From NCBI GenBank assembly GCA_945860955.1, contig CAMATH010000010.1, forward strand, positions 1-64,000: a stretch of DNA of 64,000 nucleotides, written 5' to 3'. Below the pieces are notes generated by a model. The model ran no database searches. It saw only the letters and a list, made by a program, of their open reading frames with translations, and was not told where the DNA came from. Numbering within the stretch: position 1 is the stretch's first letter; the number at the start of each line of letters is the position of its first letter. This DNA is from Planctomicrobium piriforme (GTDB lineage: Bacteria > Planctomycetota > Planctomycetia > Planctomycetales > Planctomycetaceae). The translations under genes were made by a program, and so were the position numbers. This document shows, in pieces, positions 16,932-26,355 of this stretch.

Positions 16932-16984
16932 CTCCAGCCTGGTTGGAGGTCGCGAGCAATCACAGGTGATCTCCAACGGCTGGA
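16932..16984 (+). terminator. Imperfect hairpin after the S41 peptidase gene
   Basis: TCCAGCC-TG-GTTGGAG pairs with CTCCAAC-GGCTGGA across about 20 bases, with a 2-base bulge. It starts eight bases after the stop. There is no T-tract, so termination is uncertain. Confidence 0.45.
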
Positions 16985-17096
16985 AGCCCTCGCGTCGCGG
17001 GACCGACGGGATGCGTCAATGCGGACGTGGCGGTGACTGTGGTATCCTGCCACCCACGTAAGTTGTCCCTTTTCCCTGCCGCTGGAAGTGTGATCC

Positions 17097-17492
17097 ATGG
17101 CCTCCAACAGTCCGGTCGATTTTGTTGTGATTCTTCGGCTTTTTCAGTTGGGCATCGTCATTGCGGTCGCCGCCGTGGCGTTGTTGTTTTGCCTGTCGAA
17201 ACGCCATGTGTCCCCCTGGATGTACTGGGTCGCGTTCGGACTGGCGGGCACCATCGCAAGCAGCATCCCGCTCCTGTTACTCCAGTTGCTTGAGATCTCC
17301 GGTTCGTTGAACGAGGGATATTTTCGTTTCACCTGGATATTGACGCTTATGGGAATCGGCGACACGATCGCGGATCTCGCGCTGTATGGCGGTCTCATCG
17401 GACTGATGATTGACATTTCGCGTCAATTGGAAATGTGGAAGGAGATCAGCCGGGACGGTAGGACGAAGTCGAGTTCCGGCCGGGATGAATGA
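17097..17492 (+). CDS. Small membrane protein of unknown function
   Basis: 131 residues with three predicted membrane helices: about 10-33 (VILRLFQLGIVIAVAAVALL), 40-63 (WMYWVAFGLAGTIASSIPLL) and 78-102 (ILTLMGIGDTIADLALYGGL). The C-terminus is charged and cytoplasmic (QLEMWKEISRDGRTKSSSG). I recognise no family. GGAAG lies eight bases before the ATG at 17097. A short palindrome (TGGAAAT-GT-ATTTCCA, 17524-17539) follows the stop. Confidence 0.7.
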   Translation: MASNSPVDFVVILRLFQLGIVIAVAAVALLFCLSKRHVSPWMYWVAFGLAGTIASSIPLLLLQLLEISGSLNEGYFRFTWILTLMGIGDTIADLALYGGLIGLMIDISRQLEMWKEISRDGRTKSSSGRDE

Positions 17493-17664
17493 TTGATTTC
17501 GAGGGCATTGCTGACGACGTCTTTGGAAATGTATTTCCAGTGCGTCGGGGTGAGGGGGGGAGCGGCGGCTGCGCCGCGGTTTGTTTCCGACACGGCGTTT
17601 CAATCTGTCTCCACTTGTCCTTGCCGAAGATGTCCAGACCGCGGCGTTGTAGGAACGCTGTCCG

Positions 17665-17874
17665 CTACTTGAGCTCCGGCGGGACCGTACCCAGCACCTG
17701 GGTTCCCGACTCGAGCATTTGCACCCGGGCCTCCAAAGACTCGATCCTCTGCTCCAAGGTCGCGTCGACTTCGTGAACCTCTTTCGAGCCGAAGGACAGG
17801 GCGATGCAGCCGGAACTGCCGCAGAGCGCGATCAAACCGACGGCCAACGCGCCGCGGGAGCGGAGTGGATTCAT
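17665..17874 (-). CDS. Small lipoprotein with coiled coil
   Basis: 69 residues from the ATG at 17874. The start gives a lipoprotein signal: MNPLRSRGALAVGLIALCGS then SGC, with the lipobox Cys at about residue 22. After the lipidated Cys a heptad-like helix follows (ATLEQRIESLEARVQMLESG), suggesting an oligomeric, Lpp-like or YbgF-like coiled coil. The open frame extends to 18180 through the 3' end of the yhaN-like gene and is not credible that far. The gene lies 124 bp after the ATPase gene and could be read with it. Function unknown. Confidence 0.65.
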   Translation of the reverse strand: MNPLRSRGALAVGLIALCGSSGCIALSFGSKEVHEVDATLEQRIESLEARVQMLESGTQVLGTVPPELK

Positions 17875-17998
17875 GGCAGGGCGGGGGAGTGGGGAGGAAG
17901 GGGGCGTGACGCAGATTGGTCGGACAAGAAACCGACCCGGGGGGGGAACTATGTTGTGCCCCGTTTTTCGAGTTTGGTCAATCCCAACTTCGGGACAC

Positions 17999-20900
17999 CT
18001 AACCCCGCGCAAGCCGATGAACCGCCAGTTCCTCCGCGGGAACCACACTCTCCGCGAGTTCCACCAGGCGCTCATGATGCGTGAAAAACAGCACTTGTGT
18101 CTGTCGCGCGAGATCGGCGAGAACCCCCAGCGTCGCTTTCGAACGGGCGTCGTCGAAGTTGATGAGAATGTCATCGACAACCAGCGGGAGCCGGGCCTGC
18201 GTTTCCATCTGCCGTTCCAGATTCGCCAGTCGGAACGCCAAGAAGAGCTGGTCTCGCGTGCCGTCGCTCATTCCCTCCACCTCCACGACGGCCCCGGACG
18301 GCCGAACCCCCAATAAAATCGGTTCGTCCTTGTCGTTGAAATCGGACTTGATGCCGCCAAACGAATGGATCGACAACCGCGCGAACAGTTCGCTCGCCCG
18401 CTTCAAAACCGGATCCTGCGTTTCCTGGCGATAGCGCTCCAGATACCGGCGGAGAATTCCCCCGGCGATTTTGAGCCGAACGTATTCCTCGGCCTGTTCG
18501 CGGATCGTCGCCAGCGTTTCCTGCGCCTCCTGGGCGGCCACCACCGCCTCTGCCCCTCCGTTGCGTCGATCCAGCTCGCTTTGCAGTCGCCCCACTCCCT
18601 CCTGACACTCCGAGCGACGCCGGTCGAGATCGTTGAGTGCCTGAGAGATCTCTTCAATCTGCACCGGCACCCGGTCGGCGTCGACCAGCGAGACCTCGGT
18701 CAAAAATGCGTTTAAATCCGCACCCGCCGCGAATCCGCTGAGGACTTCGTCCACTTCCTTCAGCCTCTCACGCAGCTCTCTCGCCAGCACGGATTTTCGT
18801 TCCAGCTCCACCAGAGTGGCAAGATCAGGACAGTCGGCCCGGCGGAGCAGCGCATCCAATTCCCCTTCGGTCAACGCGATCCGTTGCAGCGCCTTGTCGC
18901 GGGCCTGGCGTTCATCGGCAAGCTGAGACTCGATTGTCTTTCGCTGACCATCCACCCGCTGGGCCGCCGCCAACCGCCGCTGAAGTTCCGCCGCCGCCTC
19001 ATCGGGACGCGTCCCTGCGATCTCAGGTGCAATTACCGCTGCCAAGCCAGCGACCGCAGCGCGAAACTCGTCGATATGCGCTTGCATTTCTTGAATGCGG
19101 GCGTCCTTGTCGGCGATACTCACCAACCCCTCGCACACTTCGTCAATTGTCGCCAACATCGACTGCACCTCTTCCGGGCGCGCATCCGGTTCCGCCGCCG
19201 CCGGCCGAGTGATCTCACTCCAGGCTGACCGCCATTTCTCCAGGTCACTCCGCAGCTTCTCGCGGTCCTGCCGGAGTCCCTCCAATTCCGCCGCTTGCCG
19301 GTCGGCTTCCGATTCAGCGGCGGCCCGGGCTTGCCGCTGTTTCGCCAGCCGCGCAACCTCGTCCTCCGCGAACTGCGTCAACAGCGGATGCGATAGTTCG
19401 CCCGGTTCGACGATCCCCAGTTTCGCGAACTCGGCACGAATCGTCTCCGACTGCTGCCTCAACCGGGCCTCTAAGACCTGAGCCGTCCTCTGGCGTTTCT
19501 GCAAGTCCACTGTCAAGGTGACCAACTGACTGTGACGTGTGAGCCAGCCTCGCATTTTGACCGGGGTCTCCGGTTCGATTCCCACCGGCTCCCACGTCGA
19601 ACGCCAACGGCTGTTCCAATCATCGAGTTCACTGGCAAGATCCCGTTCGTCCTCCTGCAGACGCGCCAGTCGTCGTTGGGAACGTTCCTGTTCCAGATTC
19701 AGTTTGGCGAGTTGCGCCACGCGGTCAGCCTCGGTCCGCAACCGGTCGGCGATCTCGTCGGCGGTCGCGATGTCCCGGGTGAACGCCCCTTCCAACCCCA
19801 AATCACCCGCATACGCCTGTTCCCGCACTGTGTCATAAGGAACGCCCTTCGAGGAGAGTCGAGCTTGAATCAGTCGCCATCCCTCGTCCCGTTTTTGCCG
19901 GGCGGTGGCGAGCGCCGCTTCGCTGGGAACCGAATCGCCTCCAACCAACTGTCGAATGGCTGCGTCGGCCTGTTCGCTCTGCTCTTGCCACTCGCTCAGT
20001 TTCTGTTTCAACTGCGATTTGCGCGACTCCAACTGAGTCCACTCCGTCTGAAACGCCTCCACCACTTCCGCGGTGGGAACGGCCAACGGTTCGAGTTCCT
20101 CCATCGTCCCACGCCAGGGGGCGAGCTTCACCAGCTCGACGCTGATCTTACGGGTCAACTCCGTGATCGCCCGCAGTTCGATCTCAATCTGATCGAGCGA
20201 GAGTCCCTCACGCCTGAGAACCGACAGAACCCGCTGCAGGTCGGCGGGGTCGGCCGGCGGGGGATTCGCCGCGAGCTGCTCACGCTGCCCGCGTGTCGAC
20301 CGTTCGAGCGAATCAATCCGTTCCTGATTGCCACTCAATTTCGTTTCGAGTTTCGCGAATTCCCCGACCAGCCGCTGGATTTTTGTCCGTTCCGGCGCGG
20401 TGAGCCGCAGGCCGCGGGCTTGGTCGAGCGAAAGATCGGGCCGTACGTCACTGAGTTTCGCGCGGGCCTCGGCCTCGAGCTGAATCCGTTCCTTTTCCCG
20501 TTTCGGCAGATCGCTCATCGCTTTGCGAAAACTGTCGACCCGCTGCACCACTTCTTGAATCTCCGTGGCGTGATTCAAGACTTCGAGCGGTGCCGCCAGG
20601 CCGGCGATTTGGGTCTCCCAGTCCGCGATCTGTTTGTGCGCCAACTCGCTGCGCTCCCGATCCGCCGCCAGTCGGCGGGTCGCCGCCTCACGTGTGGCGA
20701 TGTCAGCCTCGGCAATGCTCGGCACTTTCCCCAGTTCCTTCAGGCTCCTCTGCAGTTCCGCACGTTTGGTCGCCTGCTGTTGCGCCTGCCGAATTCGTTT
20801 GAGTCGCTCCCGTTCCGCCGACTTGTCACTGTAACTCGTTTGATATTCTTTCAACCGCTGCTTGCTCTCGTCGAGTTCCGCCGCGAGCTTCTTCCACTCC

Positions 20901-21511
20901 GCGACGTTCAGCGACGCGTCGCGAATCGTCTTCTTTTTGTCCTGGAATTGCTGCAATGCCTTGTTCAACGGGGGATTGGATGCCCGCGACTTGAAAATCC
21001 GGTCAGCTTCGGTGTCGAGGTCCGCCATGACCTGCCGGACTCCCAGAATGCCCGCCCCCGCCTGAAACAGTGTGGTCGCCAGCTCCCCCTTACCGTCCAG
21101 CAGCGCGTGTCCCCCGTCCACCAGGGAGTCGTGATCGATCCGGAACAGCGTTTCAAACAGATCGCGGGGCAATCCCCGCAACAGTCGCGCCAGGTTCGCG
21201 TCGGGGACCACCTTCCCCTTCGTGTCGCTCAGAGTGTCGCGGGTTCCTTTGCGACGGACGAATTCATGCTCCCGATCGTCCTCGTCCAGCAGCCGGGCGG
21301 CGACGCGCAGTTCGGGATTCTTATGCAGGAAGTTGTCAGTGGAGCGGGTCGGGATTCCATAAAGAAAATCGGTCAGTCCGCGCAAGGCGGTGCTTTTTCC
21401 CGCTTCGTTGGGGCCATAGATGACATGCAGCGCGTGACCGTGCTTCGAGAGATCGAGCCGGTGGTTGGTAAAACAGCCGTACGCGAGGAAATTCAGTTCC
21501 AAAAATCGCAT
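17999..21511 (-). CDS. SMC/Rad50-like ATPase, YhaN family
   Basis: 1170 residues from the ATG at 21511. N-terminal MRFLELNFLAYGCFTNHRLD leads to Walker A GPNEAGKST (33-41). YhaN-type features follow (FLYGIPTRSTDNF, LFRIDHDSLVDGG). The middle 800 residues are long heptad-rich coiled-coil arms. The C-terminal lobe has the signature MSDGTRDQLFLAFRLANLE, Walker B LPLVVDDILINFDD and the H-loop FFTHHERL. The family pairs with Mre11/SbcD-like nucleases to process DNA ends. The upstream nuclease gene (21513) is separated by a single base, so they form an operon and probably a complex. No CXXC zinc hook is apparent in the central part of the arms. Confidence 0.9.
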   Translation of the reverse strand: MRFLELNFLAYGCFTNHRLDLSKHGHALHVIYGPNEAGKSTALRGLTDFLYGIPTRSTDNFLHKNPELRVAARLLDEDDREHEFVRRKGTRDTLSDTKGKVVPDANLARLLRGLPRDLFETLFRIDHDSLVDGGHALLDGKGELATTLFQAGAGILGVRQVMADLDTEADRIFKSRASNPPLNKALQQFQDKKKTIRDASLNVAEWKKLAAELDESKQRLKEYQTSYSDKSAERERLKRIRQAQQQATKRAELQRSLKELGKVPSIAEADIATREAATRRLAADRERSELAHKQIADWETQIAGLAAPLEVLNHATEIQEVVQRVDSFRKAMSDLPKREKERIQLEAEARAKLSDVRPDLSLDQARGLRLTAPERTKIQRLVGEFAKLETKLSGNQERIDSLERSTRGQREQLAANPPPADPADLQRVLSVLRREGLSLDQIEIELRAITELTRKISVELVKLAPWRGTMEELEPLAVPTAEVVEAFQTEWTQLESRKSQLKQKLSEWQEQSEQADAAIRQLVGGDSVPSEAALATARQKRDEGWRLIQARLSSKGVPYDTVREQAYAGDLGLEGAFTRDIATADEIADRLRTEADRVAQLAKLNLEQERSQRRLARLQEDERDLASELDDWNSRWRSTWEPVGIEPETPVKMRGWLTRHSQLVTLTVDLQKRQRTAQVLEARLRQQSETIRAEFAKLGIVEPGELSHPLLTQFAEDEVARLAKQRQARAAAESEADRQAAELEGLRQDREKLRSDLEKWRSAWSEITRPAAAEPDARPEEVQSMLATIDEVCEGLVSIADKDARIQEMQAHIDEFRAAVAGLAAVIAPEIAGTRPDEAAAELQRRLAAAQRVDGQRKTIESQLADERQARDKALQRIALTEGELDALLRRADCPDLATLVELERKSVLARELRERLKEVDEVLSGFAAGADLNAFLTEVSLVDADRVPVQIEEISQALNDLDRRRSECQEGVGRLQSELDRRNGGAEAVVAAQEAQETLATIREQAEEYVRLKIAGGILRRYLERYRQETQDPVLKRASELFARLSIHSFGGIKSDFNDKDEPILLGVRPSGAVVEVEGMSDGTRDQLFLAFRLANLERQMETQARLPLVVDDILINFDDARSKATLGVLADLARQTQVLFFTHHERLVELAESVVPAEELAVHRLARG

Positions 21512-21512
21512 T

Positions 21513-22772
21513 CTATTTCCCCTTCTGGGCGCGCAGCCGAGGCTGCAATGTCTGGGCGGCCCCTGGCACAAACCTCGCGAGCATCACGAGATCGTCGAGA
21601 TCGAACGGATCGGGATCAGACTTGAGTTCCGGCGGGAGCTTGTTCACCAGGTCGGTGATGTCCTGTTTCAACTCTTGCAGGAACTCGGGGCTGTGCGCCC
21701 CCTCGTGGATGAATTTCAACAACTCGCCGATCGCGTCGGTCCGTCCGTCGAGATCCGCGGCCTCTTCAACCGGAGTGGTCTCCAGTCGGATCTTCTCGAT
21801 CCAGACCTGCCCCGCCCCCACATCGGTCGCCAGCGCCCGGCAATCGTTGGTGAATTGCTCTCGACTCGCCACGAGCGCGGAATGGGACGGGGATTCACCA
21901 ATGAGCCGCAGGCGAACTGCCAGCAACCGATCCCCCGCGTCCGATTGAGCCCGTTCCAGCGCGGTCCGGACGGCGTCGAGTGCCCCGCCCGGGTCGGTGG
22001 CACCCTTCAGATCGACGACACATTCCGTCCACCGCAGGACGTCGAGTTCACAATGGTCGACCGCAGTCACCCGACCGTTTTCGACACTCACCAGACTGCA
22101 CCCTTTGCTGCCGACCTCGCGAATATGGCGTCCCTGGATATTGCCGGGAAACACGATCCACGGATCACGCTTCAAAATTTCCCGCTGATGCACATGCCCC
22201 AGCGCCCAATAGTCGTACCCTTTGTCGCTCAATCCTTCGGGTGTGCAGGGGGCGTAGTTTTCGTGTCCGGGTCGACCACCGGCGCTGGTGTGCAGCAACC
22301 CGATGTTCAGATATCCCGATTTGGCCGGCGGATAATGGGCCGACAGGTCTTCAGTCACCGATTGGGAGGCGAACCCCTGTCCATGGATCGCGACTCCATG
22401 CTCGTCGAGAGTGACGGTTTTGGGACGGTCGTGAGGGAACTCGAAGACGTTCGCGGGGAGACGCAGTTGTTTGGAAATCTGACTGGCTGCGTCATGGTTC
22501 CCCCGGATGAGGTAGACGGGGATCGAGGCGGCATTCAGTCGGGCCATCTGCTGCGAGAAGAAGAGCCCGGTGTTGTAGTCCTTCCAGTCGCCGTCGTAGA
22601 TGTCGCCGGCGATCAGCACGAACGCGACCTGTTCCGCTATCGCGAGTTCCACCAGATTCTTCAGTGCTTCGCGGGTCGCTCCGCGCAGTTCCTCCACGGG
22701 CGCTCCGTCATACCGTTCCAATCCGCGCAAGGGGCTGTCGAGATGCACGTCCGCCGCGTGCAGGAATTTCAT
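21513..22772 (-). CDS. Mre11/SbcD-like DNA repair exonuclease (YhaM/SbcD family metallophosphoesterase)
   Basis: 419 residues. All metallophosphatase motifs are present: DVH at residues 8-10 (FLHAADVHLDSPLRGLE), GDIYDGDW, GNHD, LLHT and GHVH. These bind two Mn-type metal ions. The C-terminal 150 residues are a capping region with LPPELKSDPDPFDLDDLVML. The gene is immediately followed by its YhaN-like ATPase partner, and the two resemble the SbcCD/Mre11-Rad50 arrangement. The likely role is nucleolytic processing of DNA ends or hairpins in the cytoplasm. Confidence 0.9.
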   Translation of the reverse strand: MKFLHAADVHLDSPLRGLERYDGAPVEELRGATREALKNLVELAIAEQVAFVLIAGDIYDGDWKDYNTGLFFSQQMARLNAASIPVYLIRGNHDAASQISKQLRLPANVFEFPHDRPKTVTLDEHGVAIHGQGFASQSVTEDLSAHYPPAKSGYLNIGLLHTSAGGRPGHENYAPCTPEGLSDKGYDYWALGHVHQREILKRDPWIVFPGNIQGRHIREVGSKGCSLVSVENGRVTAVDHCELDVLRWTECVVDLKGATDPGGALDAVRTALERAQSDAGDRLLAVRLRLIGESPSHSALVASREQFTNDCRALATDVGAGQVWIEKIRLETTPVEEAADLDGRTDAIGELLKFIHEGAHSPEFLQELKQDITDLVNKLPPELKSDPDPFDLDDLVMLARFVPGAAQTLQPRLRAQKGK

Positions 22773-23011
22773 GTTTCGCTCCCTTCAAAGTGACAGTCGC
22801 CCCCCCCACGTCTCAGGTTGCCGCCGACTCGCCGCGGAGTGCGAATGGGGCTTTCGCGCGGCCGATCTTAACCTACGCGCCGGAGAAAATGAAACGTGAC
22901 AATCGCCGGAGCCGTCTGGGGAACGATTGCGAAGCGGGCGCATTGCCCGGTAATCTACGGATCCATGTCTTTGGATTCATGCAAACGGACTTGCTTTTGG
23001 GAGCTGTGACG

Positions 23012-24295
23012 ATGCGCGTGTTGAATTGGTCGCGAGGGGTGCTGTTCGCCATTCTGGGGATCGGCCTGGTGGTGAGCGTCGGCGGGGCGAAGAACGAAGA
23101 TGTTTCGTGGCCGCAGTGGCGCGGGCCGAAACGGGACGCGGTCTCGACCGAGAAGGGACTGCTGAAGGAATGGCCCGAAAACGGACCCCCGCTCGCGTGG
23201 AAAGCGGATGGCATGGGACGCGGGTATGCCAGTCTCGCGATCACCGCTGGCAAGATCTTCACTGCGGGAAAATTCGACGATGGGGAGTACCTGCTCGCTC
23301 TCAAGCTCGAGGATGGGAGCCAGCTTTGGAAAGTCCGCATCGGCGACGCCACGGGAGACGGTCCCAGCAGCACCCCCACCACCGACGGCGATCGGGTCTT
23401 CGCGGTCGGCGCGAATGGCGATCTGCTGTGCGCTGCGACGGACAGCGGCAAGGAACTGTGGCGGAAGAGTTACACCAAGGACTTCGGCGGGAATGTCCCC
23501 ACGTGGCATTACTGTGACTCGGTCCTTGTGGATGGCGAAAAGGTGATCTGCACCCCGGGGAGTGAGAAGTCGACCGTGGTCGCCCTCAACCGCGCCACCG
23601 GTGACGTCATCTGGCAGACGTCCATTCCTGGCGGCGGCGGCAGCGGGTTTGGTTATTCGTCGCCCGTCGTTTCGCAAGGTGCGAAAGTCCGCCAATACGT
23701 GCAGCTCCTGGGAGCCGGGACCGGTGTGGTGGGCGTTCGCGCCTCCGACGGAAAACTGCTCTGGCAGTACAAAAAAGTGAGCAACGGCACTGCCAGCATT
23801 CCCACTCCGATTGTCGAGGGGAATCTGGTCTTCTGTTCTTCAGGCTACGGAACCGGCTCGGCGCTGCTCGAACTGAGCAAAGATGGCGACGGAGTGAAAG
23901 CCGACGAAAAGTACTTCCTGAACGCCAACTCCCTGCAGAATCACCACGGCGGCATGGTGCGGATTGGCGATTATGTCTACTGCGGACACCGCCACAACGA
24001 AGGCTTTCCGATCTGCGTTGAGCTGAAAAGCGGCAAGACGGTGTGGGGGGGAGACAAGCGGGGGCCCGGTTCGGGTTCCGCCGCCGTCGTTTACGCCGAC
24101 GGGAAACTCTACTTCCGTTACCAGGACGGGTTGATCGCGCTAATCGACGCCACGCCGGACGGCTACACCATCAAGGGGACGTTCAAGCTGCCGGAAGTGG
24201 GTGGCCCCAGTTGGTCGCATCCGGTCGTTTTGGGAGGGAAGTTGTACCTCCGAGAACAGGGAACGCTGTACGTTTACAACGTCGCCGCTAAGTAG
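23012..24295 (+). CDS. Secreted PQQ-type beta-propeller protein 2
   Basis: 427 residues from the ATG at 23012, chosen because GGGAG lies about eight bases upstream and a signal peptide follows (GVLFAILGIGLVVSVGGAKN). Upstream in-frame ATGs give no signal. WPQWRGPKRDAV marks the first blade. Later blades include DGSQLWKVRIGDATGDGPS, DSGKELWRKSY, ATGDVIWQTSIPGG and LREQGTLYVYNVAAK. It resembles the protein at 11586 in plan. No catalytic residues are identified. The 3' end overlaps the convergent fabZ-like gene by 8 bp. Confidence 0.88.
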   Translation: MRVLNWSRGVLFAILGIGLVVSVGGAKNEDVSWPQWRGPKRDAVSTEKGLLKEWPENGPPLAWKADGMGRGYASLAITAGKIFTAGKFDDGEYLLALKLEDGSQLWKVRIGDATGDGPSSTPTTDGDRVFAVGANGDLLCAATDSGKELWRKSYTKDFGGNVPTWHYCDSVLVDGEKVICTPGSEKSTVVALNRATGDVIWQTSIPGGGGSGFGYSSPVVSQGAKVRQYVQLLGAGTGVVGVRASDGKLLWQYKKVSNGTASIPTPIVEGNLVFCSSGYGTGSALLELSKDGDGVKADEKYFLNANSLQNHHGGMVRIGDYVYCGHRHNEGFPICVELKSGKTVWGGDKRGPGSGSAAVVYADGKLYFRYQDGLIALIDATPDGYTIKGTFKLPEVGGPSWSHPVVLGGKLYLREQGTLYVYNVAAK

Positions 24296-24731
24296 GGTCG
24301 GCGATCGCGCAGGCGAATTCCACCTGCGCGACTGTTTTGCCGTCGACCTGCAGTTTGCCGGCCAGGAAGAACGCCTGGCCGGCCCGATCGGTCAGTTCGA
24401 CCAAGGCGACGACCGTCGCCCCCGGTCGAACGATCTGGCGGAATTTCACGTTATTCAAGCGCGTGGCGACAGGGACTTTTCCCGCCGGCACGGAGCCATC
24501 GCCACGGCGGGCAATCAGTGTCGCTCCCGCCTGCATCGCGATTTCGCAGAGCAATACGCCAGGGAAGACCGGCTGGCCTGGGTAATGGCCCTGAAAGACG
24601 GGCAGTTCGGGCGACAGCCATTTCCGCGCGACAATCCGGCTCTCTTCGATTTCATCGACTGCGTCGATCCAGAGAAAGGGATCCCGGTGGGGAATCAGGG
24701 CTTCAATCTGGTCGCGGGTCAGAGCGGGCAC
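24288..24731 (-). CDS. FabZ-like (3R)-hydroxyacyl-ACP dehydratase
   Basis: 147 residues from a GTG at 24731 (V/MPALTRDQIEALIPHRDPFL), a normal FabZ length. The alternative ATG at 24848 has a fair ribosome binding site but would translate a hairpin (24805-24832) into a 39-residue non-homologous extension. Hot-dog fold signatures are present: IPHRDPFLWIDAVDEI, then GHYPGQPVFPGVLLCEIAMQ, with the His and Glu that in FabZ catalyse dehydration, and RLNNVKFRQIVRPGA. It would act in fatty acid elongation or a related acyl-thioester pathway. No other fatty acid gene is nearby, so the substrate is open. Confidence 0.8.
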   Translation of the reverse strand: MPALTRDQIEALIPHRDPFLWIDAVDEIEESRIVARKWLSPELPVFQGHYPGQPVFPGVLLCEIAMQAGATLIARRGDGSVPAGKVPVATRLNNVKFRQIVRPGATVVALVELTDRAGQAFFLAGKLQVDGKTVAQVEFACAIADPT

Positions 24732-24804
24732 GGCGGACTCGGAAAAATGGCGGTCTGTGAGCGAAATCGTAGGATAGCGAACAAGTCCGTCACAAAGAAT
24801 GCCG

Positions 24805-24832
24805 CGAGGCGGCTGGAACACCAGCCGCCTCG
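24805..24832. terminator. Perfect 12-bp hairpin downstream of glnA
   Basis: CGAGGCGGCTGG / CCAGCCGCCTCG with loop AACA, 84 bases after the glnA stop. On the minus strand no T-run follows directly, so it may be a Rho-independent-like stem or a REP palindrome. It argues against the long fabZ start. Confidence 0.5.
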
Positions 24833-24915
24833 GACACTGTTTGTTCATTCAGCACCTGCCGGCGCGATTGGCTCGCGAACCGGCATTTGTCTGAACACTC
24901 GTCGTCGCGACAATC

Positions 24916-26355
24916 TCAGTTGTCGTAGTACAGAGCGAACTCGTACGGGTGGGGCCGCAGGCGCATCGGGTCGATTTCCTTCTCACGCTTCCAGGAAATC
25001 CACGCTTCGATGAGATCCTGCGTGAACACGTCTCCCTTAGTGAGGAATTCGTGGTCGCCTTCGAGAGCTTCGAGCGCTTCTTCGAGCGATCCGGGGGTCT
25101 TGCGCGTCTGCGCCAGTTCCTCGGGGCTCATTTCGTAGATATCGCGTTCGAGCGGTTCGCCCGGGTCGATCTTGTTGGTGATCCCGTCGAGGGCCGCCAT
25201 CAACACCGCCGAGAAGGTCAGGTACGGGTTGCTGCTGGGGTCCGGACAGCGGAATTCGAACCGCTTCGCCTTGGGATTGGCCGAGTACATCGGAATGCGG
25301 ACCGACGCCGAGCGATTCCGCTGCGACATCGCCAGATTCACGGGGGCTTCGTACCCGGGGACGAGTCGCTTGTAGGAGTTCGTCGTCGGGGCGGCGAAAG
25401 CCAGAATCGCGCGGGCGTGCTTCAGCACCCCGCCGATCGCGTACAACGCCATTTCCGACATCCCAGCGTAGCCATTCCCGGCGAACAGGGGCTGACCCTT
25501 GTTCCACAGCGAGAAGTGGGTGTGCATCCCGGAGCCGTTGTCCTGGAAGATCGGCTTGGGCATGAAGGTCGCCGACTTGCCGTGCTTGCGAGCGACGTTG
25601 CGGATGATGTACTTGAACCACATCATCTGATCGCCCATGGAGAGCAGGTCCATGAACTTCATGTCGATTTCGCACTGGCCGGCGGTCGCTACTTCGTGGT
25701 GATGGGCTTCGACCACGATGCCGATCTTGCGCATTTCCGCGACCATCTCGGCGCGGATGTCACCCAGCGTGTCGAGCGGCGAAACGGGGAAGTATCCCCC
25801 CTTCATCGGAATCTTCGAGCCGGTGTTCGCGACCTTCTGGCCCAGCAGGCCCCCCTCGGACTTAGCGGAGTTCCACGCACCTTCGCTCGAGTCGACTTCG
25901 TAGAACTGGCCGTTCGGGGCCGACTTGTAACGAACGTCGTCGAAAATGAAGAATTCGGGTTCGGGGCCGATGAAAACGGTGTCGGCGATGCCCGTCTGCT
26001 TGAGGTACGCCACACCCTTGCGGGCGACGTAACGCGGGTCACGGGTGTATTCCTGACGGGTGATCGGGTCGACCACGTTGGCGATCACGCTCAGGGTCGG
26101 CTTTTCCCAGAACGGGTCGACACGCACCGTCGACGCGTCGGGAATCGCCAGCATGTCCGACGCATTGATCGCCTGCCAGCCACGAATCGACGAACCGTCA
26201 AATCCCATCCCTTCGGTGAAGGTCTTTTCGTCCCACGTGTCGATGGGGTAGCTGCAGTGCTGCCAAGTTCCCAGCATGTCGACGAACTTCAGGTCGACCA
26301 ACTCGGCGCCAACCTTCGTGGCGAGTTCAAAGAAGTCCTTCGGGGTACCAGCCAT
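24916..26355 (-). CDS. glnA: Type I glutamine synthetase
   Basis: 479 residues from the ATG at 26355, which has AGGAGA ten bases upstream; a TTG one codon earlier is less likely. It makes glutamine from glutamate, ammonia and ATP as a dodecamer in the cytosol. Signatures: [11 protein letters not shown], the metal-binding [29 protein letters not shown], and [11 protein letters not shown]. Tyr407 in DIYEMSPEE is at the place of the adenylylated Tyr of E. coli GlnA, so covalent regulation is plausible. A perfect sigma-54 promoter sequence lies about 200 bases upstream, consistent with nitrogen control. No glnB or ntrBC gene is adjacent. Confidence 0.97.
   Translation of the reverse strand: MAGTPKDFFELATKVGAELVDLKFVDMLGTWQHCSYPIDTWDEKTFTEGMGFDGSSIRGWQAINASDMLAIPDASTVRVDPFWEKPTLSVIANVVDPITRQEYTRDPRYVARKGVAYLKQTGIADTVFIGPEPEFFIFDDVRYKSAPNGQFYEVDSSEGAWNSAKSEGGLLGQKVANTGSKIPMKGGYFPVSPLDTLGDIRAEMVAEMRKIGIVVEAHHHEVATAGQCEIDMKFMDLLSMGDQMMWFKYIIRNVARKHGKSATFMPKPIFQDNGSGMHTHFSLWNKGQPLFAGNGYAGMSEMALYAIGGVLKHARAILAFAAPTTNSYKRLVPGYEAPVNLAMSQRNRSASVRIPMYSANPKAKRFEFRCPDPSSNPYLTFSAVLMAALDGITNKIDPGEPLERDIYEMSPEELAQTRKTPGSLEEALEALEGDHEFLTKGDVFTQDLIEAWISWKREKEIDPMRLRPHPYEFALYYDN

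Noticed and set aside
19532-21625. 697-codon open frame antisense to the YhaN-like gene
   Set aside because: A GC-skewed codon third position makes long antisense frames common; the protein has no recognisable domain, while the minus strand encodes a complete ATPase.
17999-22772. YhaN-like ATPase and nuclease as an anti-phage system
   Set aside because: The composition matches ordinary SbcCD/YhaN-type DNA repair and no other defence gene or mobile signature lies nearby.
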